Source of the DNA: DUOA01 sp012839095
Lineage (GTDB): Bacteria; Bacillota; Clostridia; Caldicoprobacterales; DTU083
Assembly: GCA_050951505.1 (NCBI GenBank)
Contig: JBMNJE010000011.1
Span: forward strand, 1-64,000
Direction of reading: 5' to 3'
DNA length: 64,000 bases
Each line of letters begins with the position of its first letter. Position 1 is the stretch's first letter. This document shows, piece by piece, positions 33,475 to 43,279 of this stretch. Both the position numbers and the translations under genes were made by a program. Below the pieces are notes generated by a model. That model was not told where the DNA came from. It was given only the letters and a program-made list of their open reading frames with translations, and did no database searches.

Positions 33475-35925
33475 ATGAAACATACATTGAACATTACCGG
33501 AATGTCCTGTGCATCCTGTGCAAGGGCTGTAGAGAGGCAGGTTGGCAAACTGGACGGGATTCAGTCTGCAAATGTCAACCTTGCTACGGAAAAGCTCTTT
33601 CTGGAATTTGATGACAGCCTGCTGGATCTGGAAACTATAAAAAATGAAATAAGAGCCGCCGGATATGGGGCTGAGGAAGAAGTCATGACCCGGGAGGTCA
33701 TCATTCCAATTTCCGGAATGACCTGTGCATCATGTGCCGCTTCGGTTCAAAAAGCCTTGGAAAAGCTGGACGGCGTTCATGAAGCAAACGTCAACATTGC
33801 CGCAGAAAAAGCGAAGGTAGTGTACAATCCCGCCCAAACCAGGATTTCAGAAATCAAAAACGCCATAGGAAGAGCAGGATACAAGGCATTGGAGATAGAT
33901 ACCGGCGAGCAGACGGATCAGGATCAGCTGCGCAGGAAAAAGGAAGCAGAGAGGCTGTGGAAGAAGTTTCTGCTTTCCGTCCTCTTTACCATTCCGCTTA
34001 TGTATGCAGCCATGGGTCACATGATAGGGCTTCCCTTGCCGGCAGTCATATCCCGTGATAGCAATCCGCTGTATTTCAGTCTGACTCAGTTAATACTGGT
34101 TATACCGGTTATAGCAGCCGGATATCGCTTTTACACGGTAGGATTCAGCCGCCTTTTCCGTCGGGAGCCCAATATGGATTCCCTGATAGCAATCGGTACA
34201 GGTGCAGCGGTCCTGTATGGATTATATGCCATATATCAGATTCTAAATGGGCATTCTGACTATGCTGACTATCTGTACTTTGAGAGTGCCGGCACCATCA
34301 TTACCCTGATTCTGCTTGGGAAGTATCTGGAGATGGTTGCCAAGGGCAGAACATCGGAGGCTATCAAGGAACTGATGGGTCTGGCACCCAAATATGCCGC
34401 CGTAATTCAGGACGGTCAGGAAACTGTCATCCCCATTGATGAAGTGGAAACCGGAGACATTATTTTAGTAAGGCCCGGTGAGAGGATTCCTACAGACGGC
34501 GTAGTGGTACAGGGCAGAACATCCGTTGATGAGTCCATGCTGACAGGGGAAAGCATCCCTGTGGAAAAACATGAAGGAAGCCCGGTGGTTGGGGCCAGCA
34601 TAAACAAAAACGGCACCATCCGGGTTAAGGCTACCAGAGTAGGCAAGGATACCGTTCTGGCTCAGATAATAAAACTGGTTGAAGATGCACAGAGCTCCAA
34701 AGCACCAATTGCCAAAATGGCAGATATCATTTCAGGATATTTTGTTCCCATAGTCCTGGTCATTGCGGTTATAGCAGGGCTGGCCTGGTATATATCCGGG
34801 GAATCCGTAGTCTTTTCCCTGACAATATTTATTTCAGTGCTTGTTATTGCCTGCCCCTGTGCACTGGGTCTGGCAACTCCAACCGCCATCATGGTTGGTA
34901 CGGGTAAGGGAGCGGAGCATGGTGTCCTGATAAAGAGCGGGGAAGCACTGGAAACCGCTCATAAGATAGAAACTGTCGTATTGGACAAAACAGGTACTAT
35001 AACCGAAGGAAATCCTGTTGTTACGGATATAATAACAACGGGCCTCTTAAGTGAAACCGAGCTGCTGCGTTTGTCCGCATCTTCAGAAAAAGGATCAGAG
35101 CACCCGCTTGGTGAAGCAATAGTGAAAAAAGCACAGGAAATGAATCTTAACCTGGATGAGGCGCAGAGTTTTGAAGCCATACCTGGCCACGGAATAGAGG
35201 TTTTATTGGCCGGGAAACGCATGCTCCTGGGCAACAGGAAGCTGATGGATGACAAGGGCATCGATATTACCCTGCAGGAAGAGTCTGACAGACTGGCGCG
35301 GGAAGGGAAAACGCCAATGTACGTTGCTGCAGACGGCAGGCTGGCAGGAATCATAGCAGTGGCCGATGTGATCAAACCCAGCAGCAAGGAGGCCGTCGAA
35401 GCACTTCACAGGCTGGGTATTGAGGTTGTAATGATTACCGGCGATAATCTGAGAACAGCAGAATCCATCGCCAGGCAGGCAGGGATTGACCGGGTGCTGG
35501 CGGAAGTACTGCCTCAGGACAAGGCTCATGAAGTGAAAAAGATGCAGGCAGAGGGGAAAAAGGTGGCAATGGTTGGAGATGGGATCAACGATGCTCCCGC
35601 TCTGATGCAGGCAGATATCGGGATTGCCATTGGCTCGGGAACGGATGTGGCTATGGAGTCTGCTGATATTGTATTGATGAGAAGCGATTTGATGGATGTT
35701 TCTTCTGCCATTCAGCTCAGCAGGCGTACAATGGTGAATATCAAACAGAACCTGTTCTGGGCTTTTGCCTATAACACGGCCGGTATACCTATTGCGGCAG
35801 GTTTGCTGCACTTGTTCGGCGGTCCCTTACTGAGTCCCATGATTGCAGCTGCTGCTATGGCATTCAGCTCCATATCCGTAGTGACGAATGCGCTCAGGCT
35901 TAAGAAATTCAAGCCCTCGCACTAA
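33475..35925 (+). CDS. copA: Copper-exporting P1B-type ATPase CopA
   Basis: 816 residues from ATG 33475 (GAGGTGGG upstream). Two N-terminal heavy-metal-associated domains each carry a CxxC (GMSCASC, GMTCASC). Membrane helices include the transport motif VIACPCALGLATPT (about residue 457). DKTGT (about 503) holds the phosphorylated Asp, SEHPLGEAI-like HP is present (GSEHPLGEAIV), and GDGINDAPAL closes the ATP-binding domain. It pumps Cu(I) out of the cell. Operon partner of csoR; no separate copZ chaperone is seen. Confidence 0.96.
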   Translation: MKHTLNITGMSCASCARAVERQVGKLDGIQSANVNLATEKLFLEFDDSLLDLETIKNEIRAAGYGAEEEVMTREVIIPISGMTCASCAASVQKALEKLDGVHEANVNIAAEKAKVVYNPAQTRISEIKNAIGRAGYKALEIDTGEQTDQDQLRRKKEAERLWKKFLLSVLFTIPLMYAAMGHMIGLPLPAVISRDSNPLYFSLTQLILVIPVIAAGYRFYTVGFSRLFRREPNMDSLIAIGTGAAVLYGLYAIYQILNGHSDYADYLYFESAGTIITLILLGKYLEMVAKGRTSEAIKELMGLAPKYAAVIQDGQETVIPIDEVETGDIILVRPGERIPTDGVVVQGRTSVDESMLTGESIPVEKHEGSPVVGASINKNGTIRVKATRVGKDTVLAQIIKLVEDAQSSKAPIAKMADIISGYFVPIVLVIAVIAGLAWYISGESVVFSLTIFISVLVIACPCALGLATPTAIMVGTGKGAEHGVLIKSGEALETAHKIETVVLDKTGTITEGNPVVTDIITTGLLSETELLRLSASSEKGSEHPLGEAIVKKAQEMNLNLDEAQSFEAIPGHGIEVLLAGKRMLLGNRKLMDDKGIDITLQEESDRLAREGKTPMYVAADGRLAGIIAVADVIKPSSKEAVEALHRLGIEVVMITGDNLRTAESIARQAGIDRVLAEVLPQDKAHEVKKMQAEGKKVAMVGDGINDAPALMQADIGIAIGSGTDVAMESADIVLMRSDLMDVSSAIQLSRRTMVNIKQNLFWAFAYNTAGIPIAAGLLHLFGGPLLSPMIAAAAMAFSSISVVTNALRLKKFKPSH

Positions 35926-36117
35926 GAAGCATAGCTGAAACCGGCCTCTGTCTCTCCTGAGTTTTTTCAGTATTTTCCCCGAGAAGTTCCATATAGCCTT
36001 TCATGCAGCCTATGGCTGAGCTGCCGCTGCATCAGGCTGCTAACACTTTTGCATCTTAGAAATCATAGAATAAAGGGGAATCAGTAAAAGAATAATTATA
36101 TGAGAGGAGAAGGAGAG

Positions 36118-37242
36118 ATGGACATGGCCCGGCAAGGAAAGATAAGAAAAATGTTTCCCGGGGGGAATACGACAAAAGGTTATTACTTTTTGTTTGAATA
36201 TATGATACAACCGGCAGTAAACCGGGTATATATAATTAAGGGAGGTCCCGGCACAGGCAAATCCTCGCTGATGAATTTCATAAGCAGGGAAATGACGGGA
36301 AGGGGTTACGAAGTGGAGCATCATCATTGCGCCACCGATCCCGATTCCCTTGATGGGCTTGTTATACCAGACCTGGGTGTCGCATTGCTGGATGGTACTG
36401 CACCACATGCCTTTGACCCCAAAAATCCCGGAATAGCAGAGGAAATAGTAAACCTGGCTGAGTATTGGGACGACACCGTAATTATTCCTTACAAGGCAGA
36501 GATAATGGAAATCAGCAAAAGGGGAAACATGCATTTTCAGACTGCCTATAGTTTACTGAAACAGTCCAAAATGGCATATGACCAATGGCAGTGGTATGTG
36601 GAGGAAGCCATTGATCCGGCCAAATACAATAGGATTTCCAGGCTGCTGGTGGAAAGCATGCTGGAGGGAATTACGCCCAATTATGATACAGCACCGCAGG
36701 CCAGGCACCTGCTGGCATCGGCCATAACACCCGGGGGAATTGTGGACTTCAGACAGGCGTTAATTGAAAGGGATATGAAGGTGTTCTCCGTCAGGGGAGA
36801 GTCCAAGACCCTTGTAAAACAGTTAATACGACGGGCTGCAAATGCAGCAGAGGAGATGGGGCTTTACACCGAGCAGTATCACTGTCCCTATGAACCGGAT
36901 AAACTGGATATGCTGATTATTCCGGCTGTAAGAACGGTAGTCACAAACAGCAGCCAGCCCTATCACCTTGATCCTGAGGGACTGGAAGAAAAGCCTTCTG
37001 TTGAGACTGTTGATTTGGACATCTGCATTAAGAAGGGTTTGCTGGAGCAATATGAGGAGGAAAAAACAGATGCGCTAATCCGCTCCCGTAATCTGCTGGA
37101 GAAGGGTATTGAATATCTGGCAAAAGCCAGGGCAGCCCATAGTGAACGAGAAAAATATTATTCCGCTGCCATGGATTTTGACAGAGTTGATATAAGAAGA
37201 AAAGAGATTTTGAATCAAATATTGCAATATGCTGAGGAATAA
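36118..37242 (+). CDS. Duplicated P-loop ATPase of unknown function (PRK06851-like)
   Basis: About 374 residues. ATG 36118 and ATG 36124 both fit nearby GGAG sites. The first half has a Walker A, YIIKGGPGTGKSSLMNFI (about 42-58). The protein is an internal duplication: HHCATDPDSLDGLVIPDLG..TAPHAFDP in the first half matches YHCPYEPDKLDMLIIPAVR..SQPYHLDP in the second, where the P-loop has decayed to VRGESKTLV. A C-terminal coiled coil follows. It resembles a family annotated only as PRK06851-type ATPases in Firmicutes. It has no functional neighbours; a terminator follows. Confidence 0.75.
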   Translation: MDMARQGKIRKMFPGGNTTKGYYFLFEYMIQPAVNRVYIIKGGPGTGKSSLMNFISREMTGRGYEVEHHHCATDPDSLDGLVIPDLGVALLDGTAPHAFDPKNPGIAEEIVNLAEYWDDTVIIPYKAEIMEISKRGNMHFQTAYSLLKQSKMAYDQWQWYVEEAIDPAKYNRISRLLVESMLEGITPNYDTAPQARHLLASAITPGGIVDFRQALIERDMKVFSVRGESKTLVKQLIRRAANAAEEMGLYTEQYHCPYEPDKLDMLIIPAVRTVVTNSSQPYHLDPEGLEEKPSVETVDLDICIKKGLLEQYEEEKTDALIRSRNLLEKGIEYLAKARAAHSEREKYYSAAMDFDRVDIRRKEILNQILQYAEE

Positions 37243-37295
37243 CCTATTATAGTTTTTATACCTGGTTTTTAATCCACTATATATTTATTTTATTT

Positions 37296-37324
37296 AGGCC
37301 TTTCTGTTGAAAGGTCTTTTTTTT
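37296..37324 (+). terminator. Intrinsic terminator before typA
   Basis: AGGCCTTTC (37296-37304) pairs with GAAAGGTCT (37309-37317, one G-T pair) around TGTT, followed by T residues. Confidence 0.85.
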
Positions 37325-37333
37325 AAAAACTTG

Positions 37334-37362
37334 TTGACATACTATTCGTGTGTTATCATAAT
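37334..37362 (+). promoter_or_regulatory. Promoter of typA
   Basis: TTGACA (37334-37339), 17-bp spacer, CATAAT (37357-37362), about 40 bp before the start codon. Confidence 0.75.
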
Positions 37363-37404
37363 ATTTTGTTAAGCATTTTAGCGCTAAGGAAACGAGGAGT
37401 AATT

Positions 37405-39222
37405 ATGTTTGTAAGGGAAGACATTCGAAATATAGCCATCATCGCTCATGTTGATCACGGGAAAACAACCCTGGTGGATCAGATGCTGCGTCAGAGCGGA
37501 GTTTTTCGGGAAAATCAACAGGTACATGACAGGGTTATGGATTCAAATGATCTGGAACGGGAAAGAGGCATAACCATACTGTCCAAGAATACCGCCATCA
37601 GATACAAGGACTTAAAAATAAACATTGTGGATACACCCGGACACGCTGATTTCAGCGGGGAAGTGGAACGCGTTTTAAAAATGGTTGACGGAGTTCTGCT
37701 CCTGGTTGACGCCTTTGAAGGCCCCATGCCCCAGACCAGATTTGTCCTGAAAAAGGCCTTGGAGCTTGGGCATACGGTAATTGTTGTAGTTAACAAGATA
37801 GACAGGCAGGAAGCCCGGCCGGGAGAGGTGATTGATGAAATCCTTGATTTGTTCATTGAACTTGAGGCTGATGAAAGACAATTGGATTGTCCCTTTGTAT
37901 TTGCTTCTGCCAGGGAAGGCTATGCCACCTTAAGCATCGATGATAAAAGTGACAATATGCAGCCTCTTTTTGATGTCATCAGGCAGTATATACCCGCTCC
38001 TGCCGGAGATCCGGAAGGCCCTCTGCAGATTCTTGTATCTGCCATTGATTATAACGATTATATCGGAAGAATTGCCATCGGCAGGGTGGAACGGGGCAGG
38101 ATAGAAGCCGGTCAGGACGCTCTGCTTTGCAATGTAAACGGAGACCGGAAAAGAGTGAAAATAACCAGCCTGTATCAGTTTGAAGGCCTGAGCAGAACAG
38201 CAGTGAAGACAGCGCATTTGGGGGATATCATAGCGGTTTCCGGTGTGGAAGGCATCAGCATCGGCGAAACCATCTGCCATGTCGAACATCCGGAGCCTCT
38301 GCCCTTTGTCAACATTTCCGAGCCTACCGTATCCATGATCTTTTCGGTCAACGACAGTCCCTTTGCCGGTCAGGAGGGCAGGTATGTCACCTCCCGGAAC
38401 TTAGGGGACAGGCTGTTTAAAGAGGCTTATACGGATATCAGCCTGCGTGTGGAGGAAACAGATTCACCTGATGCATTCAAGGTTTCAGGCAGAGGTGAGC
38501 TCCATCTGTCCATACTAATCGAAAACATGCGCCGTCAGGGCTATGAGTTTCAGGTTTCAAAACCGACCGTGATATATAAGGAAGTGAACGGAAAGCTGCA
38601 TGAGCCTATGGAGCGGGTTGTTATAGATGTACCCGAAAGATTTTCAGGCAGCATTATTGAAAAGCTGAGCTCGAGAAAAGGGGAAATGATAACCATGTTC
38701 AGCGGCAAAGGCGGCAATGTGCGATTGGAGTTTTCCATCCCTGCCCGCGGCTTGTTTGGATACCGTTCCGAATTTATGACGGATACAAGAGGCGAAGGTA
38801 TAATCAACGCTGTTTTTGACGGGTATCAGCCCTTCAAAGGAGAAATTGCCGTCAGAAGCCGCGGTTCCCTGGTTGCTTTTGAAGGCGGGGAAGCGGCTGC
38901 CTATGGCATCTATCATGCCCAGGAAAGGGGTCAGATGTTCATCAGCCCCGGAGATAAGGTATATGAAGGAATGGTTGTAGGTGAAAACAGCAGACAGGGC
39001 GACATTGAAGTGAATGTCTGCAAAAGGAAGCATGCAACAAATATCAGAGCGGCTGGTTCGGATGAAGCCCTGCGTCTGGTTCCGCCCAAAGTTCTAAGCC
39101 TGGAACAGGCCCTGGAATTTATTGATGATGACGAGCTGGTTGAAATAACGCCTAAAAGTATGCGCATACGAAAGGCCGTTCTGGATTCCGGCCTCAGGAG
39201 AAAATCCGGAAGAAAAAAGTAA
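37405..39222 (+). CDS. typA: Ribosome-associated translational GTPase TypA/BipA
   Basis: 605 residues from ATG 37405 (GAGGAG upstream), standard length. G1 AHVDHGKTTLVDQML, the switch region RERGITILSKNTAI, G3 DTPGHADFSGEVERV and G4 NKIDR are intact; EF-G-like domains and the BipA-specific C-terminal domain (from about residue 480) follow. It assists 50S assembly and stress adaptation, especially in the cold. The upstream in-frame start at 37348 lacks a ribosome site. Confidence 0.96.
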   Translation: MFVREDIRNIAIIAHVDHGKTTLVDQMLRQSGVFRENQQVHDRVMDSNDLERERGITILSKNTAIRYKDLKINIVDTPGHADFSGEVERVLKMVDGVLLLVDAFEGPMPQTRFVLKKALELGHTVIVVVNKIDRQEARPGEVIDEILDLFIELEADERQLDCPFVFASAREGYATLSIDDKSDNMQPLFDVIRQYIPAPAGDPEGPLQILVSAIDYNDYIGRIAIGRVERGRIEAGQDALLCNVNGDRKRVKITSLYQFEGLSRTAVKTAHLGDIIAVSGVEGISIGETICHVEHPEPLPFVNISEPTVSMIFSVNDSPFAGQEGRYVTSRNLGDRLFKEAYTDISLRVEETDSPDAFKVSGRGELHLSILIENMRRQGYEFQVSKPTVIYKEVNGKLHEPMERVVIDVPERFSGSIIEKLSSRKGEMITMFSGKGGNVRLEFSIPARGLFGYRSEFMTDTRGEGIINAVFDGYQPFKGEIAVRSRGSLVAFEGGEAAAYGIYHAQERGQMFISPGDKVYEGMVVGENSRQGDIEVNVCKRKHATNIRAAGSDEALRLVPPKVLSLEQALEFIDDDELVEITPKSMRIRKAVLDSGLRRKSGRKK

Positions 39223-39439
39223 GTTCAGGAGAAACCTCTCCAGTATTTGTAATATTTATTATTTAATTGGTAAGGATAAGTATGAAAAAACAGCAAGCTT
39301 TCTGCTGCAAATTACATCAATATCCGACATAAGAGATTTTGCATCACAGCCGTTTTTGTATAGCAGGAAACGGTTACCTATGTTATAATTAAATCAGGAG
39401 AACATTAAAAATATCATAAAGAACTGGGAGGCGGTTAAC

Positions 39440-39850
39440 ATGATAAAATTTATCATAGGGCCCAAAGGCACAGGGAAGACCAGAAAGGTGATAGAACTGG
39501 CCAACCAGGCCCTGGAGGACAGCAAAGGTGAAATTGTTTTTGTAAACGGCAGCAATCGCCGCATGATTGATTTGAACCATCGGATTCGATATGTTAATAC
39601 CAAGGAATTCGGAATTGAGAAAATGAATGAGTTTTACGGCTTCTTATCGGGAATGATTGCGCGAAATTACGACACCGACCAAATTTATATCGACAATCTG
39701 CTGGAAGTGGGCAGAGGTGATTCGGACGAGTTGAAACAATTCCTTTTCGATATAAAGAAGTTATCAGATAAATTTAATATCAGGTTTATTATCACCTTAA
39801 ATGGAAACCCTGACAGTGCGCCTGCCTTCTTACAGGAATACATTGCTTAA
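39440..39850 (+). CDS. Small P-loop ATPase-like protein of unknown function
   Basis: 136 residues, GGGAGG before ATG 39440 and TATAAT near 39382. A Walker A, FIIGPKGTGKTRKVIELAN, lies at residues 4-20, and a probable Walker B-like strand is QIYIDNLLEVG (about 93). The fold looks like a minimal ATP-binding core without the rest of a AAA or PilT domain. I do not recognise a named family. It is monocistronic, with two terminators after it. Confidence 0.7.
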   Translation: MIKFIIGPKGTGKTRKVIELANQALEDSKGEIVFVNGSNRRMIDLNHRIRYVNTKEFGIEKMNEFYGFLSGMIARNYDTDQIYIDNLLEVGRGDSDELKQFLFDIKKLSDKFNIRFIITLNGNPDSAPAFLQEYIA

Positions 39851-39865
39851 GAAATGAAAATACCG

Positions 39866-39963
39866 AAGGCCGAGGAATTTCCTTGGCTTTCTTTTTGAAG
39901 GTCTCCCAGTTAAAAATATAAAATGCAGAGCTTTCCCGTTAACAGCCGGGAAGGCTTTTTTAT
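39866..39963 (+). terminator. Two tandem terminators
   Basis: The first stem is GCCGAGG/CCTTGGC (39869-39887), followed by TTTCTTTTT. The second is GCTTTCCCG-like 39930-39938 with CGGGAAGGC (39947-39955), followed by TTTTTT. Confidence 0.85.
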
Positions 39964-40106
39964 TGGCAGGCTCTACTGCTGCAGAATAAGATTTACAAGC
40001 TGCTTGATATGCTTTTGTTGCAGGCAGGAAAAGCTTGGGTTATAATGTATGAAAATAATACTGATAACTACTTGTCAAAAATAATAAGGAAAGTTGAGAA
40101 GGTATA

Positions 40107-41654
40107 ATGAAATATTACAGTACCCGGGACAACAGTCTGCAAAAAACTTCCATGGAGGTCATCAAACAAGGTCTTTCAGCAGAAGGGGGCTTGTTTGTCC
40201 CTGAATCCATACCTTTAGTCAGCATGGAGGAATTGTCCGGGCTCCTTAAGGCTGATTACCGGGAGCGTGCAAAGAAGATTCTGTCCATGTATCTTACGGA
40301 TTACAGCAGCCGACAGTTGACTGATTGTGTGGAAGGTGCCTATTCTGCAGATAACTTCAGTTCACCTGAAACAGCACCGGTTACTGAGCTGGAGAAAGGT
40401 CTCCATGTATTGGAGCTGTGGCATGGCCCCACCTGTGCCTTTAAGGATATGGCTCTTCAGATTCTGCCCTACCTTATGACAACGGCTGTCCGGGCAACCG
40501 GTGATAATAAGGAAATCCTCATTCTGACTGCTACCTCCGGCGATACGGGTAAGGCGGCAATGGAGGGATTCAGTGATATTCCCGGAACCAGAATATTGGT
40601 CTTTTATCCCCAGCAAGGTGTAAGCCCCATGCAAAAGCTGCAGATGGTTACCCAGGAGGGCAGCAATGTCATGGCAGCGGCCGTGAAAGGCAATTTTGAC
40701 GATGCCCAGACAGGAGTTAAACAGGTATTCCGGGATGAAGAGCTGAGAGACTATCTGGACAAACGGGGGCTTTCCTTTTCGTCTGCCAACTCCATAAACT
40801 GGGGAAGACTGGTACCTCAGATTGTCTACTACTTTTCCTCCTATCTTGATTTGGTAAGGTATAACCGAATCTCATTAGGGGAGCCTGTCAATATAGTAGT
40901 GCCCACAGGGAATTTTGGTAACATACTGGCTGCCTGGTATGCCAGGGAAATGGGTCTGCCGGTCAATCGCCTGATCTGTGCCTCCAATGACAACAAGGTA
41001 CTGGCAGATTTTATCCGCACCGGTGTTTATGACAAAAGGCGTGAGTTTTACCAGACTATATCTCCTTCTATGGATATTCTGGTGTCCAGCAATCTGGAAC
41101 GGCTATTATACGAGCTTGCCCAGCGGGATGATGCACAGGTAAAGGACTGGATGAAGCAATTGTCTTACAGTGGTTTTTATCAAATAAAGGGAGAAGCTCT
41201 GAAAAGGCTGCAGTCTGATTTTTGGGGAGGATCTGCCAGCGTTGAAGAAACCATGGCATCCATTCAGGATACATATCAAAAAACCGGCTATGTAATGGAT
41301 CCGCATACAGCGGTAGGAAAATGGGTGTATGATTCATACCGCAGAGAAACAGGAGATACTGATGCAACCATACTTGTTTCCACTGCCAGTCCCTTTAAAT
41401 TCCCGGCCGATGTGCTTAAGGCCATACAGCCGGGCAGCTCCGGTTCCATAGACCCGTCACATGTTCATACTAAATACACTGAGGCAGTTTATGAAATAAA
41501 ACTGCTGGAGCAATTGGCGAAGGTCAGCGGCTGGAATATTCCCAAGCCTCTTCAGGGTCTGCAGGATAAGGAGATCAGGCATAGAGCGGTATGCAGCAGG
41601 GAACAGATAAGGGAACAGGTCATTGCCATGATTGACAGTCAGGAGATGAGATGA
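40107..41654 (+). CDS. thrC: Threonine synthase
   Basis: 515 residues. MKYYSTRDNSLQ is the usual start. The PLP-binding Lys is in PTCAFKDMALQILPYL (about residue 113), and the phosphate-binding loop TATSGDTGKAAMEGF and later VVPTGNFGNILAAWYA follow. It converts O-phosphohomoserine to threonine. A TATAAT box lies near 40040. Its stop lies two bases before the nadE start, so both are probably co-translated, although the pathways differ. Confidence 0.95.
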   Translation: MKYYSTRDNSLQKTSMEVIKQGLSAEGGLFVPESIPLVSMEELSGLLKADYRERAKKILSMYLTDYSSRQLTDCVEGAYSADNFSSPETAPVTELEKGLHVLELWHGPTCAFKDMALQILPYLMTTAVRATGDNKEILILTATSGDTGKAAMEGFSDIPGTRILVFYPQQGVSPMQKLQMVTQEGSNVMAAAVKGNFDDAQTGVKQVFRDEELRDYLDKRGLSFSSANSINWGRLVPQIVYYFSSYLDLVRYNRISLGEPVNIVVPTGNFGNILAAWYAREMGLPVNRLICASNDNKVLADFIRTGVYDKRREFYQTISPSMDILVSSNLERLLYELAQRDDAQVKDWMKQLSYSGFYQIKGEALKRLQSDFWGGSASVEETMASIQDTYQKTGYVMDPHTAVGKWVYDSYRRETGDTDATILVSTASPFKFPADVLKAIQPGSSGSIDPSHVHTKYTEAVYEIKLLEQLAKVSGWNIPKPLQGLQDKEIRHRAVCSREQIREQVIAMIDSQEMR

Positions 41655-41655
41655 G

Positions 41656-43200
41656 ATGAAAATTGCATTGGCACAGCTTAATTCAACTGTTGGTGACTTT
41701 GCAGGCAACGTGGACAAAATGGTTTCACTTCTTAACCAGGCACGGGAAAACAAAGCGGATTTGGTGATTTTTCCGGAGTCGGCATGGATGGGAAATCCCT
41801 TAAAGGATGCGGTTCTTCGTCCTGATTTTGTAAGGGCAGGTCAGTCAGCCCTTAATAGAGTACTTCCTTATACAAAAGGGATTGGCGTGATCTTGGAAGC
41901 AGATGTCCCAAGATCTGAAACTGCAGGCCTGAAAACCGGCAGAGACGGGCGGAAGGCCCATCAGAAAAAGGAAGTCTTGTTGATAGAGGATGGCATAATC
42001 ACGCATAAGACGGAAGAGCACGGGAACAGCCTGGTCTTTCGAGGCCTGCGTCTGGGTTTCTCCTTTGATACCGTCGACTCTGCTGATTCCCCGGATCTGT
42101 TAATCAGCATGTCAGCCTTTCCTTATTATATAAACGGTCTGCAACAGAGAATAAGTATGCTTTCCAGCCTTGCAAAGACAAATGCTGTACCCTTGCTGGC
42201 AGTCAACCAGGTGGGGGGGAATGATGAACTGATATTCGATGGTTCGAGCATGGCATTTGACGAAAATGGAGTTCTGACTCACCTGGCCAGTCACTTTGAA
42301 GAGGACCTGCTTATTTATGACACCCAACACAATTACCAGCCTGCTAACATTCCTCAGGAGGATATCTCCTGGGTGTATCGTGCCTTGATTCTGGGGCTTC
42401 GGGATTACTTCCATAAAACCGGATTTAAAAGTACACTTCTTGGATTGAGCGGCGGAGTGGATTCCGCCCTGGCGGCCTGCCTTGCCGTTGATGCGCTGGG
42501 CAGGGAAAACGTATTGGGTGTTTATATGCCTTCACGTTACTCCTCAGAGCACAGTGCTGCTGATGCCAGGAAGCTGGCTGAAAACCTGGGGATAGAGTAT
42601 AGGATACTGCCTATTGAGAACATATTTGCTTCCTACTTAAGCCTTATGAATGAGGGCAAAGAAGCAAGAGGCGACTTGGCAGAGGAAAATATTCAGGCCC
42701 GGATCCGCGGCGATATTCTTATGTGCCTGAGCAATCGGGAGGGCAGGATGCTGATCAATACCAGCAATAAATCAGAATCGGCCGTAGGTTATTCCACCCT
42801 GTATGGTGATATGTGCGGAGGCCTTGCGCCTATTGCAGACATCCCAAAGACCAAGTTGTATCAGCTGTGTGAATATATCAACAGGAACTGGGAAAGAATA
42901 CCGAACAACATACTTACCAAGCCGCCGTCTGCAGAGCTCAGGCCGGATCAACTGGATCGGGACAGTCTGCCAGACTATAATGTGCTGGATGAGATCATAC
43001 GGATGTATGTGGAGGAAAATCTTTCAGCTGATGAGATTGCTGCGAGAGGACCGGACAGAGAACTGGTTGTAAAGATTATGAATATGATTGATCAGGCTGA
43101 ATACAAGCGCAGGCAGGCTCCGCCGGTTTTGAAAATAACCTCTCATGCTTTTACAGTAGACGGAAGAATGCCGGTCATACAGCGGTTCCGCAGGAATTAA
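41656..43200 (+). CDS. nadE: NAD+ synthetase with degenerate glutaminase (nitrilase) domain
   Basis: 514 residues. The C-terminal synthetase domain is complete: P-loop GLSGGVDSALAACLAVDALG (about residue 257), RIRGDILMCLSN, TSNKSESAVGYSTLYGD and PPSAELRPDQ. The N-terminal part has the nitrilase fold (VIFPESAWMGNPL with the Glu). At the nucleophile position, where related enzymes read like CEDxW, this protein has LRLGFSFDTVDSAD and no Cys. The loop before it, normally bearing the catalytic Lys, is shortened (HKTEEHGNSLVFRG). It may therefore use free ammonia rather than glutamine. It follows thrC directly. Confidence 0.92.
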   Translation: MKIALAQLNSTVGDFAGNVDKMVSLLNQARENKADLVIFPESAWMGNPLKDAVLRPDFVRAGQSALNRVLPYTKGIGVILEADVPRSETAGLKTGRDGRKAHQKKEVLLIEDGIITHKTEEHGNSLVFRGLRLGFSFDTVDSADSPDLLISMSAFPYYINGLQQRISMLSSLAKTNAVPLLAVNQVGGNDELIFDGSSMAFDENGVLTHLASHFEEDLLIYDTQHNYQPANIPQEDISWVYRALILGLRDYFHKTGFKSTLLGLSGGVDSALAACLAVDALGRENVLGVYMPSRYSSEHSAADARKLAENLGIEYRILPIENIFASYLSLMNEGKEARGDLAEENIQARIRGDILMCLSNREGRMLINTSNKSESAVGYSTLYGDMCGGLAPIADIPKTKLYQLCEYINRNWERIPNNILTKPPSAELRPDQLDRDSLPDYNVLDEIIRMYVEENLSADEIAARGPDRELVVKIMNMIDQAEYKRRQAPPVLKITSHAFTVDGRMPVIQRFRRN

Positions 43201-43279
43201 AGGCTCAAAGCCGGTGTTTTGAGCTGCAGTGATCTGTTTATCTATTGTATGAACAGATTATCTTCAAGGATGTGAGGAC

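Noticed and set aside
36040..36534. 164-codon minus-strand frame
   Set aside because: Antisense to the P-loop ATPase gene.
43203..43224. Hairpin GCTCAAA...TTTGAGC between nadE and the STAS gene
   Set aside because: No T-run follows, and stem is short; cannot be called a terminator.
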